A stretch of 64,000 bases of DNA from Coleofasciculus sp. LEGE 07092 (GCF_015207375.1 NZ_JADEWY010000014.1:1-64000); one strand, 5' to 3'. Positions 53,099 to 62,845 are shown, numbered from the stretch's first letter. The notes: generated by a model not told the origin, from the letters alone. A program made the numbers and translations.

Positions 53099-54694
53099 TT
53101 ACTCCCCCCCAATCAAAGTAAAGCCTCCAGCCGTACCTAAGGCTACGCGATCGCTCAGTTGTAATGTTGTCAAAGTCGAGTCATCCAGAAGCAAGTAAGC
53201 CGGAGTTGAACTCAACTCTTGCAATGTTTGGGTGTCTTGGGGGATGATTTGGCGATCGCTATAAAAGTCTAAACTGGGACGCCTGTAGGCAAACGAGGTA
53301 TAAATAGCGGTTCCAGGTGCTGTCTGCGATCGAATTAAAGCCGCGACTGGTTTCACTGGGAAGGCTTCATTTAACTCCCAAACCCACGATTGAGATAGCA
53401 TCAACAATGTCAGCGCCACGTACATTCCCCCCAGCAAAATCGGGATAAACATTCGATTGTGCTGATAGACGTGCCATGCTGCCCAACCCATTGTCAACGC
53501 CACAACTATACCCATGACGATTAAAACGGCTTGCGGATCGGCTAAGACAAAGTAAACGCATCCTCCCAATGCTGCAACTGCAATAAATCCCAAAATTCCG
53601 ACTAGAATTCGCGGATAATTCTTGTTATTTTTCCAAAAATATGCTAGGTTAGCGCCGACGGCGAGAGCAAAAAAGGGATACAAGGGCATGATGTACCAAG
53701 GTAGTTTGGTACTCATGACTGAAATGGCTCCCAGATACCCAACCGTACCAATCAGCACCAGTTTTCCCCAGGTTTTCTGGCGGTTCTGCCAAGCTAAAAG
53801 CAATCCTCCAAACCAGAACAGCAACCACGGAAACGTATATTTGAGTAATTCTAATAAATAGTACCAGGGAGAGCCGCTATTCCCTTCAACGGATTTTGAA
53901 ATGCGGTTCAACCCTTGAGATTGAAAATGCACTTGCCAAAAGGTTACCCCGTAATAGTGCCACTGGGCAAGATACCAGGCAAGGATAGGTACACCACCCA
54001 AAAGAATACCGAGCCAAAAAAATGATGAATGATGAATGGGTAAAAGATTCTTATTGTCTGAGAATCCCAGTTGTCTGTCTGCTAGGAGAAATAAAAGAGC
54101 GATCGCACTCAGCAATATCACTAAGATTCCTTTTGTGAAACCAATCAATCCCAAGCTAATGCCGATACCCACCGCCCAGCGCCGATCCTGACGGGCATTG
54201 AGCAAACACAACAGCAGCAGCAGAAAAAACGTTACCACCGTACCATCTAGCATTGCTAGACGCCCGTGACGTACTACTGGCAGCAGGGTTAAGTAAACCC
54301 CAGCGCTAAAAATAGCAGGTAGGCGTTGGTTAAATAGTTTTCGCCCTACCCCATAAAGCAGGGGAACGCCACAAGCGGAGAAGAAGGCTACTGGCAAGCG
54401 AGTTGTAAATTCTCCAACACCGCCTAATTTGTAACTCAGGGCAATCAACCAATCCATTAAGGGGGGTTTGAGGAGATAGGGTTCTCCTTGAAGAGTAGGA
54501 TAAAGCCAATTACCTGTGCGGTAAATTTCTCTCGCAATAAGGGCGCGAGTACCTTCATCCCAGTCGCGTAGGGGTACGTTTCCGAGAGAAATGCCCCATA
54601 GGAAAAGAGCGGCGAGGAAAAAGGCGAAGAACCATTGCGTTTCTCTACGCGAGCGATCGCTAGCGGCAGAATTGGGTGATAGTAGCTTAAGCAC
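53099..54694 (-). CDS. Family 39-type membrane glycosyltransferase (ArnT-like)
   Basis: The 531-residue protein has about 10-12 hydrophobic segments and the GT39/GT83 signature loop NVPLRDWDEGTRALIAREIYRTGNWLYPTLQGEPYLLKPPL (DE metal/polyprenyl-phosphate motif and KPP). The C-terminal ~100 residues form a soluble, probably periplasmic domain. Such enzymes transfer a sugar from a polyprenyl-phosphate carrier to an envelope acceptor. The acceptor is not known. Confidence 0.88.
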   Translation of the reverse strand: MLKLLSPNSAASDRSRRETQWFFAFFLAALFLWGISLGNVPLRDWDEGTRALIAREIYRTGNWLYPTLQGEPYLLKPPLMDWLIALSYKLGGVGEFTTRLPVAFFSACGVPLLYGVGRKLFNQRLPAIFSAGVYLTLLPVVRHGRLAMLDGTVVTFFLLLLLCLLNARQDRRWAVGIGISLGLIGFTKGILVILLSAIALLFLLADRQLGFSDNKNLLPIHHSSFFWLGILLGGVPILAWYLAQWHYYGVTFWQVHFQSQGLNRISKSVEGNSGSPWYYLLELLKYTFPWLLFWFGGLLLAWQNRQKTWGKLVLIGTVGYLGAISVMSTKLPWYIMPLYPFFALAVGANLAYFWKNNKNYPRILVGILGFIAVAALGGCVYFVLADPQAVLIVMGIVVALTMGWAAWHVYQHNRMFIPILLGGMYVALTLLMLSQSWVWELNEAFPVKPVAALIRSQTAPGTAIYTSFAYRRPSLDFYSDRQIIPQDTQTLQELSSTPAYLLLDDSTLTTLQLSDRVALGTAGGFTLIGGE

Positions 54695-54791
54695 TAACTG
54701 ACTGCATAGAACAACTCAGCTTTAAAACCTTAGCAAAAAAGGTTTTGGGTAGACAGCTTATTTTGTAAAAATTTTTCAGGCGGTTTTCTAG

Positions 54792-54812
54792 TATTCCCTA
54801 TTCCCTATTCCC
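54792..54812. repeat. Heptanucleotide tandem repeat, TATTCCC x3
   Basis: Three perfect TATTCCC units. The reverse complement, GGGAATA, is the unit of the repeats around 61070-61127, so the same STRR family appears twice in the window. Confidence 0.7.
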
Positions 54813-54958
54813 GACAATCCGTAGTATGACACTGGAGGATGCAAAAGGTGGGTAAAAGGCAATTCCATTAAAATACCCCCAGTCTAGGAGCTAGGGGTTT
54901 TAATTGAATCTTAAACATTTATGAAGAGAAAAAATTATCTTCTCTTAGGTAGATGAAT

Positions 54959-55210
54959 TTAGCGTTTTCTGGTATCTGAAAGACTCACGAATTGCAAAGC
55001 TGTTTTGCGGAAGGGATAAAACCGCTCACTAGCGAGAATGAGCAGAAAAATCAATAGTTGAATGGGCCACGGTGCTGTAGCAAAACCGAAAATTAAGCAA
55101 AAAATAGCGCTGCCTACGGCAAGAACGCGGGAAACCTCGTGAGACACTCGCAGAGACAACCAGATGCTACCAATTGCGCTTACCAAAAGAATGAGGAACG
55201 TGGGAAGCAT
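54959..55210 (-). CDS. Small hypothetical membrane protein
   Basis: An 83-residue protein with two or three hydrophobic stretches (MLPTFLILLVSAIGSIWLSL, VLAVGSAIFCLIFGF, IQLLIFLLILASERFYPF) and a basic end. It looks real by composition. No family is recognised and its neighbours give no clue. Confidence 0.6.
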   Translation of the reverse strand: MLPTFLILLVSAIGSIWLSLRVSHEVSRVLAVGSAIFCLIFGFATAPWPIQLLIFLLILASERFYPFRKTALQFVSLSDTRKR

Positions 55211-55371
55211 AGGGATTACCTCTTAAAAGTTCATCGAGGGCTTCCGCTAGTTTAAATAACTGAGAAAGCCCCCGTACTACTAGGCTAACACTGACCTATA
55301 AGGAAAACTTGTAATATAGATAACTATTTTCGATTTATTCAGAAATCTTTGCATAACTTTGCATTGTACGG

Positions 55372-57054
55372 TTACAAGGGACTATGCTCTTGCAAAAAAC
55401 TAAATAACCAGTCTTTGAGGTGGTAGGTAGCGCGGCAATCATCTTCGTTGTAGCGTTGGATGGCATCCAGGAAAGAGCGATCGCCCGTTTTCAACCACTG
55501 ATTGTATAAGCAGACGCATTGAGAACCCGTAATCCCAGCGTCACGCCACTCAAAGCCTAGCCACCGAGCTAAATTTTTAAGGGAATAGCTTTCTACCGGC
55601 AACATAACCGTATTCACAACTCGCTGGTGCATATCGACAAAACGAGAAAGCAGGGGTTCGAGAAGTTCGAGGGGTGTGTTGTAAAGTTTGGCTAAACGCT
55701 TGACTGTTTCCACTTCGTAGTCAGAAAAATGGAAGATGGGCGCATCGGGGTACAGCCCAACTAAATCTAAAAATTGCTGCCAGATGGAGGCTTCCTCCTG
55801 GGGGTGTTTTGCCAGGAAAGGATAAAACATTTCAGTATTCGCAGAGCGATCAATCACCAAGATACCCAGCAAATAGTCTAGTTTTAGGTCAGGTTCTGCC
55901 TCAATATCAAAGAAAAGCTCGACAGAAGCGGTGGGGATGGTGTCAGTATAGTCAAACAATGGGGATAGCTGATCATTAGTAGGCTCCTGAGTTGAACTCA
56001 CTGAACAGCCGTTCTCTGAAATAGCTGAGAGGGGTTCGAGGGGAGGTGTTTTTACAGGAACATTACGCCTTTGCCGTAGAATGGCTCGATTCTGTAGAGT
56101 TGCTTGCGCTTGCTGCACCAAATCGTCGGCGATTTGATCACCAAAGAGGAATTCTAGAGTCCTAATTGGGGTTTCGGCAAGGGCTTCTAGGGTTTTGATG
56201 CCCAGTGACTGTAAATCTCGGTAGCGGTTGGGGGTAACGCCCGGTAACAAAGAAAGGTGCTGCTGAGATTGAGCGATCGCATAACAGCTACTATACCAAT
56301 GACAGAGACTGCATTTCTGACGGGAGATAAATACCTCTGGCTCTTGGTGTTGCTGCAAGATTTCGATACAGTTCCCTAATTCCTCCTGCATCAGGGGCAG
56401 CCATTTTTCTAACTTAACCGCATAACTCTCTTGACGGCGCAAAATTAACCAGGCAATCGTCGGTAGAACCCTCTGGTTAATTGCCAAGAGTTGGGCATCA
56501 AGGGCGGCGATGAGTTGGTATTCTGCCTTGGGACGCTTGCCAAACTTAATACGCAGGGGAACGTACATCCAATCCCCAAACTCAGACTCTCCTGGCTCTT
56601 TGATTAACAAGTCAGGACAGCTTACTAAGGTTATGTCCTTAGCTTCGTGTACTAGTAGCACGCCTTGATAAATGCAGTCCGTTCCCTGCTGCATCAATTC
56701 TACGGTGGCTCTAGCTCCTGCTCCCCAATCATTTCTGGGGTAATTGGGTGAGCGGAGATTTTCAAGATTAATGCCTGGAGGTAATACTGACTGTAACGAA
56801 TGGCTTACTTCTTGGCGATGGGTCGGTTGAGGTTCTGCCATCCCCAACTGTAACGAATGGCTTACTTCTTGGCAATGGGTTGGTTGAGGTTCTGCCATCC
56901 CCAACACCGTTTGCTTATGGGCAAAGCTATCCTGCCGCAGTTTCAGCAGAAAGTCTTGCGGAGCATCTTGTTGAGTGGGATCGCCGTAACGATCCAGAAA
57001 CGCCCGACGCCGACAGCGTTTGTAATACAGCAGCAGTTCATCTGTCAGCAGCAT
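55372..57054 (-). CDS. TM0106-type RecB-like nuclease
   Basis: The ~560-residue protein opens LLTDELLLYYKRCRRRAFLD, has the RecB-family/Fe-S-like KCSLCHWYSSCYAIAQ cysteine cluster and LPGVTPNRYRDLQSLGIKTLEALAE helix-hairpin-helix-like text. The C-terminal half is RNase H-like/exonuclease: VELFFDIEAEPDLKLDYLLGILV, FSDYEVETVKRL, SYSLKNLARWLGFEWRD and YNEDDCRATYHLKDWL. This matches the TM0106 family of putative RecB nucleases. Near residues 60-95 a 19-residue segment (MAEPQPTH.QEVSHSLQ) is duplicated in tandem. Start 57054 (MLLTDELL) is preferred over 57078. Confidence 0.85.
   Translation of the reverse strand: MLLTDELLLYYKRCRRRAFLDRYGDPTQQDAPQDFLLKLRQDSFAHKQTVLGMAEPQPTHCQEVSHSLQLGMAEPQPTHRQEVSHSLQSVLPPGINLENLRSPNYPRNDWGAGARATVELMQQGTDCIYQGVLLVHEAKDITLVSCPDLLIKEPGESEFGDWMYVPLRIKFGKRPKAEYQLIAALDAQLLAINQRVLPTIAWLILRRQESYAVKLEKWLPLMQEELGNCIEILQQHQEPEVFISRQKCSLCHWYSSCYAIAQSQQHLSLLPGVTPNRYRDLQSLGIKTLEALAETPIRTLEFLFGDQIADDLVQQAQATLQNRAILRQRRNVPVKTPPLEPLSAISENGCSVSSTQEPTNDQLSPLFDYTDTIPTASVELFFDIEAEPDLKLDYLLGILVIDRSANTEMFYPFLAKHPQEEASIWQQFLDLVGLYPDAPIFHFSDYEVETVKRLAKLYNTPLELLEPLLSRFVDMHQRVVNTVMLPVESYSLKNLARWLGFEWRDAGITGSQCVCLYNQWLKTGDRSFLDAIQRYNEDDCRATYHLKDWLFSFLQEHSPL
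56791..56904. repeat. 57-bp tandem duplication inside the RecB-like nuclease gene
   Basis: Two adjacent 57-bp copies (56791-56847 and 56848-56904), each starting CTGTAACGAATGGC and ending GCCATCCCCAA, differ at two positions. In-frame, they add 19 residues to a linker. Confidence 0.9.
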
Positions 57055-57576
57055 GGTTTCAATCCAGGAGTCATCCAACTATTTAAAGACGGATACCCAC
57101 AAAGGTTTGCAATAACCTGCTGGCGGGAATGATGGAGCTTTCTCATCAACCATTATCTGTTCGAGACGACTAAATGCGGCTTGGGACGCTACTGTTCAAA
57201 ACGACTTAGCCCCTACAGATAAGTTAACTAAATTTTCAACAAATCGTTCAATTCGCTCTTGGCTGTCTCACTCAAGCCACTTTGCAGAGCGTCTACTGGC
57301 GCTGGTGCTAAAACCCTTTTGATGGGACGGGTAGAAAACGTGTTCAAATTCCCTGACAGCAAAGATTAACAGCGCTAATGCCATCAGGAGATGAGTGTCC
57401 CGATTTTCGATGAAAAAGCGATCGCTTTCAAACTGACACACCCATGACTTGCTCACGCTCCGTGGCATCTACAGTCGAGTCGTAGGCAGATTGAGCAACC
57501 CCTTCACCCAACCCTTTCCGATAATCGGTTTTATCTGAAGGTTTGTCGTAGTGTGTTATTCTAGGAAGCTTTTACC
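57055..57576. other. Intergenic region with a possible transposase-like tail
   Basis: About 520 bp. A minus frame at 57268-57468 reads RFFIENRDTHLLMALALLIFAVREFEHV, which has the look of a DDE-transposase C-terminus but cannot be assigned. Otherwise nothing was recognised except the presumed promoter before 57577. Confidence 0.3.
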
Positions 57577-57963
57577 ATGAACGTGAACGGAAAAACCGAA
57601 CCCTTCCTTATTCAAACGGCTGATAGCCACCCCGCTCCGGAAACTTTGCCAGAAACCAATGCACAACTCCTAACCGAGCAGTTGCTAGAGGAACTACACA
57701 AGGCAAGCCATTGGCAAAGGCAAACCCTTGCCGAAGCTGCCAAAGAACTTCAGGAACTTCTGAAGCGACTTGAGGAAACTAACCCAACCGCAACCGAGGC
57801 ACAGCAAAAAGCATTTGTGACGGAGGCGATTACTCCCCCTTGTAAAGAACGATTCCTAAATGCTTTACAAGCCGGTTGGCGGGAAGCGATCGCAGAATTT
57901 TTGGATAATTCCTATCTGAAAGTGGGAATTGCCACCCTTGAGGCGTGGAAGCACGCTGATTAA
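57577..57963 (+). CDS. Conserved cyanobacterial hypothetical protein
   Basis: The 128-residue protein has an N-terminal variable part, a helix rich in Leu/Glu (QLLTEQLLEELHKASHWQRQTLAEAAKELQELLKRLEE) and a conserved-looking end QQKAFVTEAITPPCKERFLNALQAGWREAIAEFLDNSYLKVGIATLEAW. I have seen this last block in cyanobacterial pentapeptide/trypsin-neighbour proteins, without known function. It is soluble. Confidence 0.6.
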   Translation: MNVNGKTEPFLIQTADSHPAPETLPETNAQLLTEQLLEELHKASHWQRQTLAEAAKELQELLKRLEETNPTATEAQQKAFVTEAITPPCKERFLNALQAGWREAIAEFLDNSYLKVGIATLEAWKHAD

Positions 57964-58028
57964 GATCTAGAGCAAGCGCGATCGCCTCCGCGTGCGATGA
58001 TAGACAGCGAGATTAAATCTCTAGTGCT

Positions 58029-58817
58029 ATGCCAACCGATACCCCCACGATTCTGTCCCTCGACTTTGACGGTGTGCTCTGTGACGGACTCCTTGAATAC
58101 TTTCAAACCTCCTGGCGCACCTACTGTCAAATCTGGCAACCCGACAACCAAACCCCACCCCCTCACCTAGAACTCAGCTTCTGTCGCCTGCGACCGGTTA
58201 TCGAAAGCGGTTGGGAAATGCCCGTCTTACTTCGAGCCTTGATTCTGGGAGTGTCAGACACTAATATTTTGCAAAATTGGTCAGCCGTTGTTCAAGAACT
58301 TTCAGAATCAGAACACTTGCAATCCGCCGAACTCGGCAAGCGCGTAGACACTGTTCGAGATGAGTGGATTGCTACTGATTTAGAGGGTTGGCTGAAACTA
58401 CACCGCTTCTATCCCGGTGTAATTGAACGAGTGCAGAAAACATTAGAAACGTCCACACAGCTATTCATCGTCACAACTAAAGAAGGGCGCTTCGTCCAGC
58501 AACTTTTACAACAACAAGGCGTTCAACTATCTCAAGATAGAATTATTGGCAAAGAAATCAAGCGTCCCAAACCTCAAACTTTGCGACAACTTCTAGAAGA
58601 ATCTGCCCGTGAATCTATAACTCTTTGGTTTGTTGAAGATCGACTCCAAACCCTCCTCTCTGTAGAACAGCAAACTGACCTCAAAGATGTGAGACTTTAC
58701 TTGGCAGATTGGGGCTACAATACCCAAGCACACCGCGAATTTGCTACAAATCATTCCAGAATTCAGCTATTGTCCCTTTCTCAATTTTCCCGAGATTTTG
58801 CCGATTGGTCGGTATAG
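58029..58817 (+). CDS. HAD-superfamily hydrolase
   Basis: Motif I is TILSLDFDGVLCDGLLEYFQTSW (DxDG nucleophile), motif II TTKEGR after LFIVTT, motif III Lys in IIGKEIKRPKPQTL, and motif IV WFVEDRLQTLL. A large helical cap is inserted. At 262 residues it is a soluble phosphatase-like protein conserved in cyanobacteria. It lies 65 bp after the preceding gene. The substrate is unknown. Confidence 0.88.
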   Translation: MPTDTPTILSLDFDGVLCDGLLEYFQTSWRTYCQIWQPDNQTPPPHLELSFCRLRPVIESGWEMPVLLRALILGVSDTNILQNWSAVVQELSESEHLQSAELGKRVDTVRDEWIATDLEGWLKLHRFYPGVIERVQKTLETSTQLFIVTTKEGRFVQQLLQQQGVQLSQDRIIGKEIKRPKPQTLRQLLEESARESITLWFVEDRLQTLLSVEQQTDLKDVRLYLADWGYNTQAHREFATNHSRIQLLSLSQFSRDFADWSV

Positions 58818-58842
58818 TAAAAAGAGGTTGTAGGCAACATCT

Positions 58843-59625
58843 CTACTGCGTCTTAATCCGGCGATATTGCGCCTGAACAAACATATGAATTCCGTAGGCA
58901 ATTAAACCAATCGCCATAATTCCTAGCAGCCAGGGACCGTAAGGCTGACTTGCCAGGGTTTGCAGAACTCCATCGATTCCTCGCACTTCGCTAGCATCGT
59001 ACTGGCGTGCAGCTTGAATCACGAAAAAACCAGTGATTATAAAAACAATACCCCGTGCTGTCAAGCCAATTCTACCCGCATAGGTTGCCACGGTTTCTTC
59101 CTTATCACTCATCTCGTGCAACTTTAGCTTCTTCCGGAATTTGGCTTTATAGGCTTTATAGAATTCGTAGAAACCGTAACCGATAATCAAGGCTCCCACC
59201 GCGCCAAGCAACCACTGACCAAACGGTTGAGCGAGTAGGCGTGCTACCCACGTTTGTTTAGAAGTGCCACCGCCAGTATTTGCACCAATGATGATCTGAA
59301 TGGCAGTAAAGGCTAGACTCGCATAAATCAAACCGCTAATCGCGTAACCAATACGTTTTACAATATCGTCAGCATCATGACCTTTATGTTCAGGGTCTTG
59401 AATGGCTTGTACAAAACGCCAAACCACATACCCAATCAAACCAAAGGCTAGCAATCCTAACAACAATTGTCCAAAGGGCTGCTGGGCAATCGTTGTCAAA
59501 ACGCCTTTGCTATCCGTGGTTTTGCCTCCGCTCCCGAATGCCGCTTGCACCGCCAGCCAACCAATAATCGCATAGACGATCCCCTTAGCGGTATATCCAA
59601 ACCTAGCTAATCTTTCTATCCACAT
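58843..59625 (-). CDS. DUF1206 integral membrane protein
   Basis: Three internal repeats, each a pair of membrane segments, are visible: RFGYTAKGIVYAIIGWLAVQ...GQLLLGLLAFGLIGYVVWRF, RIGYAISGLIYASLAFTAIQ...GQWLLGAVGALIIGYGFYEF and RIGLTARGIVFIITGFFVIQ...GPWLLGIMAIGLIAYGIHMF. The threefold DUF1206 architecture gives six helices in 260 residues. Its function is unknown. Confidence 0.9.
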   Translation of the reverse strand: MWIERLARFGYTAKGIVYAIIGWLAVQAAFGSGGKTTDSKGVLTTIAQQPFGQLLLGLLAFGLIGYVVWRFVQAIQDPEHKGHDADDIVKRIGYAISGLIYASLAFTAIQIIIGANTGGGTSKQTWVARLLAQPFGQWLLGAVGALIIGYGFYEFYKAYKAKFRKKLKLHEMSDKEETVATYAGRIGLTARGIVFIITGFFVIQAARQYDASEVRGIDGVLQTLASQPYGPWLLGIMAIGLIAYGIHMFVQAQYRRIKTQ

Positions 59626-59875
59626 AATTTTCCCTTTGGAGGCATATCAGCAACCAATCCCGTCACTCCCTTTCTGGGAAAGGTGACTGCATTGGGTGGT
59701 TCTCTGTTTTACCTCATTTCTAAAAATTTATGAAATTAATGTTAGCGTTATTGATTGATTTATATATCTATCTGAGTACTTAATTTTAATAATGAGTTTT
59801 TTCCTTTGATTGGTTTATGCTGAGTTGAAGATTTGTTCCTCAAGGACTGCCCCACCCAACTTACCTGCGCATCAA

Positions 59876-61069
59876 ATGCTGGATTTAACGAAACTGGCAA
59901 AACAAATTCCCGGCATCAGCCAGCACCTGAGAGGGGAAGCGGCTGCGAGTCGCCAACGCTTGGAACTAGCAAACAGACTGCTATTTCAAACCCAGGCACG
60001 CTGCGAAGAACTAGTCGCATTTCAACAGCAATGGCGCGATCGCATGATTTTTACCGCCGCCACCCCCGTTGAACCCCTAGACACCCGCCTAGATTTGAAT
60101 TCTCCCCCAGACAGCCACACCGTTTTCGCCACCGATGGGTCACAAATTTCCCCATCTCACCACGAAATTGCCTACTGTTACCTGATTAATGTGGGTCGGG
60201 TAATGCTGCACTACGGGCAAAGTTTGCACCCCCTACTCGATAACCTACCTGAAGTGTTTTACCGACCGGAAGACTTGTATGTTTCGCGGCAGTGGGGGAT
60301 TCGCACCGAGGAATGGATGGGGTATCGCCGCACGGCGTCTGAAGTGTCTATGTTGGCAGAAATGGCGTGTCGTTGGGTCAATCCCCCCGGTGCTCACTTT
60401 GGCATCCCTAATCTGGCAATGGTAGATGGTTCGCTGATTTACTGGTTTCTCGAATCCTTACCCACCGAGGCACGCGATCGCATTCTACCCCCGATTCTAG
60501 AGGCTTGGGAGCAGCTACGCGCCGTTAACGTACCCCTGATGGGCTATCTGAGTGCCTCCCGCAGTGGCGAAGCCTTAAACTTTCTGCGGTTGCAAGCTTG
60601 CCCTCACGAAGTCCCCGACTGCACGACCTATTGCGCTCACCTCACCGATAAGCTACCCTGTCAGGTAATTGACCCCTTGCGCGATGCACTGGTATGGGCA
60701 AGCTTGCTGCAACCCGGACAGCGTGGTCCTTTATTTCGCAGTTCCGCCCGCATTCTAGACTTGTACAGCGAACACCGCATCTATTTCTGCTACGTTCATG
60801 TGGGAACCGAAATTGCCCGTGTGGAAGTCCCCGAATGGGTAGCGCAAAATTCCACCTTGTTCGACCAAGCCTTGAGTTTAATGCTAGCCCAGGTTTATAA
60901 AGGGTATGGCTATCCAGTGGCACTGGCAGAGGCGCACAATCAAGCTGTCGTGCGCGGTGGCGATCGCATCCGCTTTTTTGCCCTCTTGGAACAGCAGATG
61001 ATTCGTGCGGGTTTAAGAAATGTGGGAACATCCTACAAAGAAGCCCGCAAGCGCGGCAGTATCTCTTAA
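59876..61069 (+). CDS. nurA: NurA-like DNA repair nuclease
   Basis: The NurA domain shows VFATDGSQISP (metal Asp near residue 93) and LAMVDGSLIYW (second Asp), with Tyr/Arg-rich segments between. Late, KRGSIS closes the protein. NurA is a 5'-3' nuclease working with HerA in end resection; no herA is in the window. The 397-residue length fits. ATG 59876 is used; a frame from 59810 adds non-conserved residues. Confidence 0.85.
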   Translation: MLDLTKLAKQIPGISQHLRGEAAASRQRLELANRLLFQTQARCEELVAFQQQWRDRMIFTAATPVEPLDTRLDLNSPPDSHTVFATDGSQISPSHHEIAYCYLINVGRVMLHYGQSLHPLLDNLPEVFYRPEDLYVSRQWGIRTEEWMGYRRTASEVSMLAEMACRWVNPPGAHFGIPNLAMVDGSLIYWFLESLPTEARDRILPPILEAWEQLRAVNVPLMGYLSASRSGEALNFLRLQACPHEVPDCTTYCAHLTDKLPCQVIDPLRDALVWASLLQPGQRGPLFRSSARILDLYSEHRIYFCYVHVGTEIARVEVPEWVAQNSTLFDQALSLMLAQVYKGYGYPVALAEAHNQAVVRGGDRIRFFALLEQQMIRAGLRNVGTSYKEARKRGSIS

Positions 61070-61127
61070 TAGGGAATAGGGAATAGGCTTCGCCGTGAGC
61101 GTCAGCCGAACGGGAATAGGGAATAGG
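61069..61127. repeat. Heptanucleotide repeats, GGGAATA type
   Basis: Two short runs of GGGAATA (61072-61087 and 61112-61127) flank an unrelated 24-bp segment directly after nurA. Same unit as the TATTCCC run at 54792. Confidence 0.6.
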
Positions 61128-61237
61128 TAAGACAATTTAATGGACTTCACTAGTTGGGAAAGGCTATATAAAATTTCTAACTTCTCACTTCTTCTTCTTC
61201 ATTAAAATGTGTTGAATTTTTAGGAGAACTATCTACT

Positions 61238-61849
61238 ATGTTCAGTTTAGTCCGAATGCTCATTATACAAGATACTGTTCTCAAACGAGAACCGATTCAA
61301 TCCAGTTTGCTGCCTAGCTATCAGCTTCAAGAGGTACCCGCAGGCACGTTGTTTGTCCTTCAGTCCTACACTCCTCCCGATAGCACCAACCACATCCGTC
61401 TGAGTTTGGAAGATATTGCCATTAAAGGTTCAAACATGAACTGGTATGCTTTTGCCAAGCACGTTCAAATCACGAGAGAACCCCTCAGACCTGTAGAAAG
61501 TGTTACTCAAATGCTATCCCAAAAAATTGAAAAAGATGTCGTAAAAATGACAGTCTATAGACAAACACTTCCACTTAAAAGTGGTTTGATAAAATTAGTT
61601 TTTAATGTAGACACGGTTATCAAGCGAGCACCCACTCAATCGGCATATCTTGCTCCAGATTCCATGCAAGAGATACCCGCCGGGACTGAACTGATGTTGT
61701 TAACTGATAAGCCAGATGCTTACAACACCGTTAAATTGCCGATTAGAGACTCTCACATCAGATTTACCCTAAAAGATTTAGAACTCAAAGGTTTTCAACA
61801 AGACTGGTACGCCTTTAACCAACACGTTGGACTTCAACTTGTTGGTTAA
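61238..61849 (+). CDS. Hypothetical protein with an internally duplicated ~80-residue domain
   Basis: Residues 5-80 (IIQDTVLKREPIQSSLLPSY...VPAGTLFVLQSY...NHIRLSLEDIAIKG...WYAFAKHVQI) and 120-203 (VFNVDTVIKRAPTQSAYLAP...IPAGTELMLLTDK...SHIRFTLKDLELKG...WYAFNQHVGL) are two copies of one unit. The DTVLK...IPAGT...WYAF.KHV pattern occurs beside peptidoglycan-acting domains in cyanobacterial proteins, which suggests a ligand- or wall-binding module. There is no signal peptide. Confidence 0.75.
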   Translation: MFSLVRMLIIQDTVLKREPIQSSLLPSYQLQEVPAGTLFVLQSYTPPDSTNHIRLSLEDIAIKGSNMNWYAFAKHVQITREPLRPVESVTQMLSQKIEKDVVKMTVYRQTLPLKSGLIKLVFNVDTVIKRAPTQSAYLAPDSMQEIPAGTELMLLTDKPDAYNTVKLPIRDSHIRFTLKDLELKGFQQDWYAFNQHVGLQLVG

Positions 61850-62055
61850 ACCAAATCTCGTGGAGCAGGCGAGACACCTGCCCTACGAAAATGTTTGGGT
61901 ATTTTTTTAGGGCGATCGCACCTTCTCTAATGAAAATTATGAAACTCGGTTTAGCCATAATTCTTGTAATTCTGGCATTTTATTAAAGACTCCTAAATTC
62001 TTTAAACTAAGCTAAGACCTTATCTTGTAGCGTAGGCATCTAACCTGCGACATCA

Positions 62056-62307
62056 TTAAAAGTCAGACTCATCCTTTAATGTCTCAATCAACACATCCAT
62101 CTGCTGCTGTCGCTGTGCTAGAAAAGCTTCGCATTGGCGCAGGTACTCTACAGCAGTAGAAAATTGTTCAAATACGTCTGCCAATTCTAGTTCGCCAGCT
62201 TCTATTTGTTCGATAATGGTTTCAACCTGCTTGACTGTATCCTCATAGTTCCAGGATGAAGGAAGGGAAACGTCAGCTTGATTAGTACGAGGTATGGGTT
62301 CGATCAT
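62056..62307 (-). CDS. xseB: Exodeoxyribonuclease VII small subunit
   Basis: The 83-residue product shows NYEDTVKQVETIIEQIEAGELELADVFEQFSTAVEYLRQCEAFL, the two-helix signature of XseB. It joins XseA to form the ssDNA exonuclease VII. No xseA is adjacent; the region upstream (62380-62420) is a repeat-type insertion, so the usual xseA-xseB order may have been broken here. The ATG at 62307 is preferred to 62379. Confidence 0.88.
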   Translation of the reverse strand: MIEPIPRTNQADVSLPSSWNYEDTVKQVETIIEQIEAGELELADVFEQFSTAVEYLRQCEAFLAQRQQQMDVLIETLKDESDF

Positions 62308-62384
62308 TAGCTGTTTAAAAATGAGATATAGGAGTATTAGATCGACAATACAGCGGTTTACAACGAGCGTGAAGTACATTTTGA

Positions 62385-62413
62385 CCCCCCTAACCCCCCG
62401 AACCCAAGGGGGG
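62385..62413. repeat. C/G-rich interrupted palindrome
   Basis: CCCCCC (62385-62390) and GGGGGG (62408-62413) with a C-rich loop, resembling the core of the MITE at 3955-4076 and other cyanobacterial intergenic repeats. Confidence 0.45.
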
Positions 62414-62482
62414 AACTATATCACACCGACTCGGAAAGTGCTGTAGCGCATAAGCAATCAAATTAAAGTAGGCAGAAGGCAG

Positions 62483-62845
62483 ATGGACTCAACCTGCGGT
62501 AAATCAGTTAGAAACAGTAACGACCATACCAATGCCATTGAGATGTACGAGCGGTTTTTAGAGGACTATCCCCAGCATCAACTGGCATCAGCGGTAGAGT
62601 TAACGTTGGCACAGTCCATGGTTGCTGAGGCGAAGGCGCAAGGGGCTGGTAAAATTGAACGACCGGGACGCAGTGGTTTGACGGTTTCTGGTACGACAGT
62701 GGTAGAAATTCGCAATGATTCACCGGAGGATATGCGGATTGTGTTTAGCGGTTCTGAACCTCGGTTTGAGGAGTTAGCACGCTGTGCCGATTGTCAAAAG
62801 TATGTGGGGCAACCCCCGGAATCCTGCCCCAATAACGGAGTATAA
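62483..62845 (+). pseudogene. Internal fragment of a secreted TPR-containing protein
   Basis: The 120-codon frame encodes a TPR-like piece (NAIEMYERFLEDYPQHQLAS) and then VVEIRNDSPEDMRIVFSGSEPRFEELARCADCQKYVGQPPESCPN. In full-length cyanobacterial homologues the last motif is followed by a conserved domain of about 60 residues. Here it stops at NNGV. The N-terminus is also improper, so both ends are missing. Confidence 0.6.

Noticed and set aside
57268-57468. Transposase fragment on the minus strand
   Set aside because: The resemblance is only a hydrophobic helix with flanking charges, with no catalytic motif, so it was left as a note in the intergenic entry.
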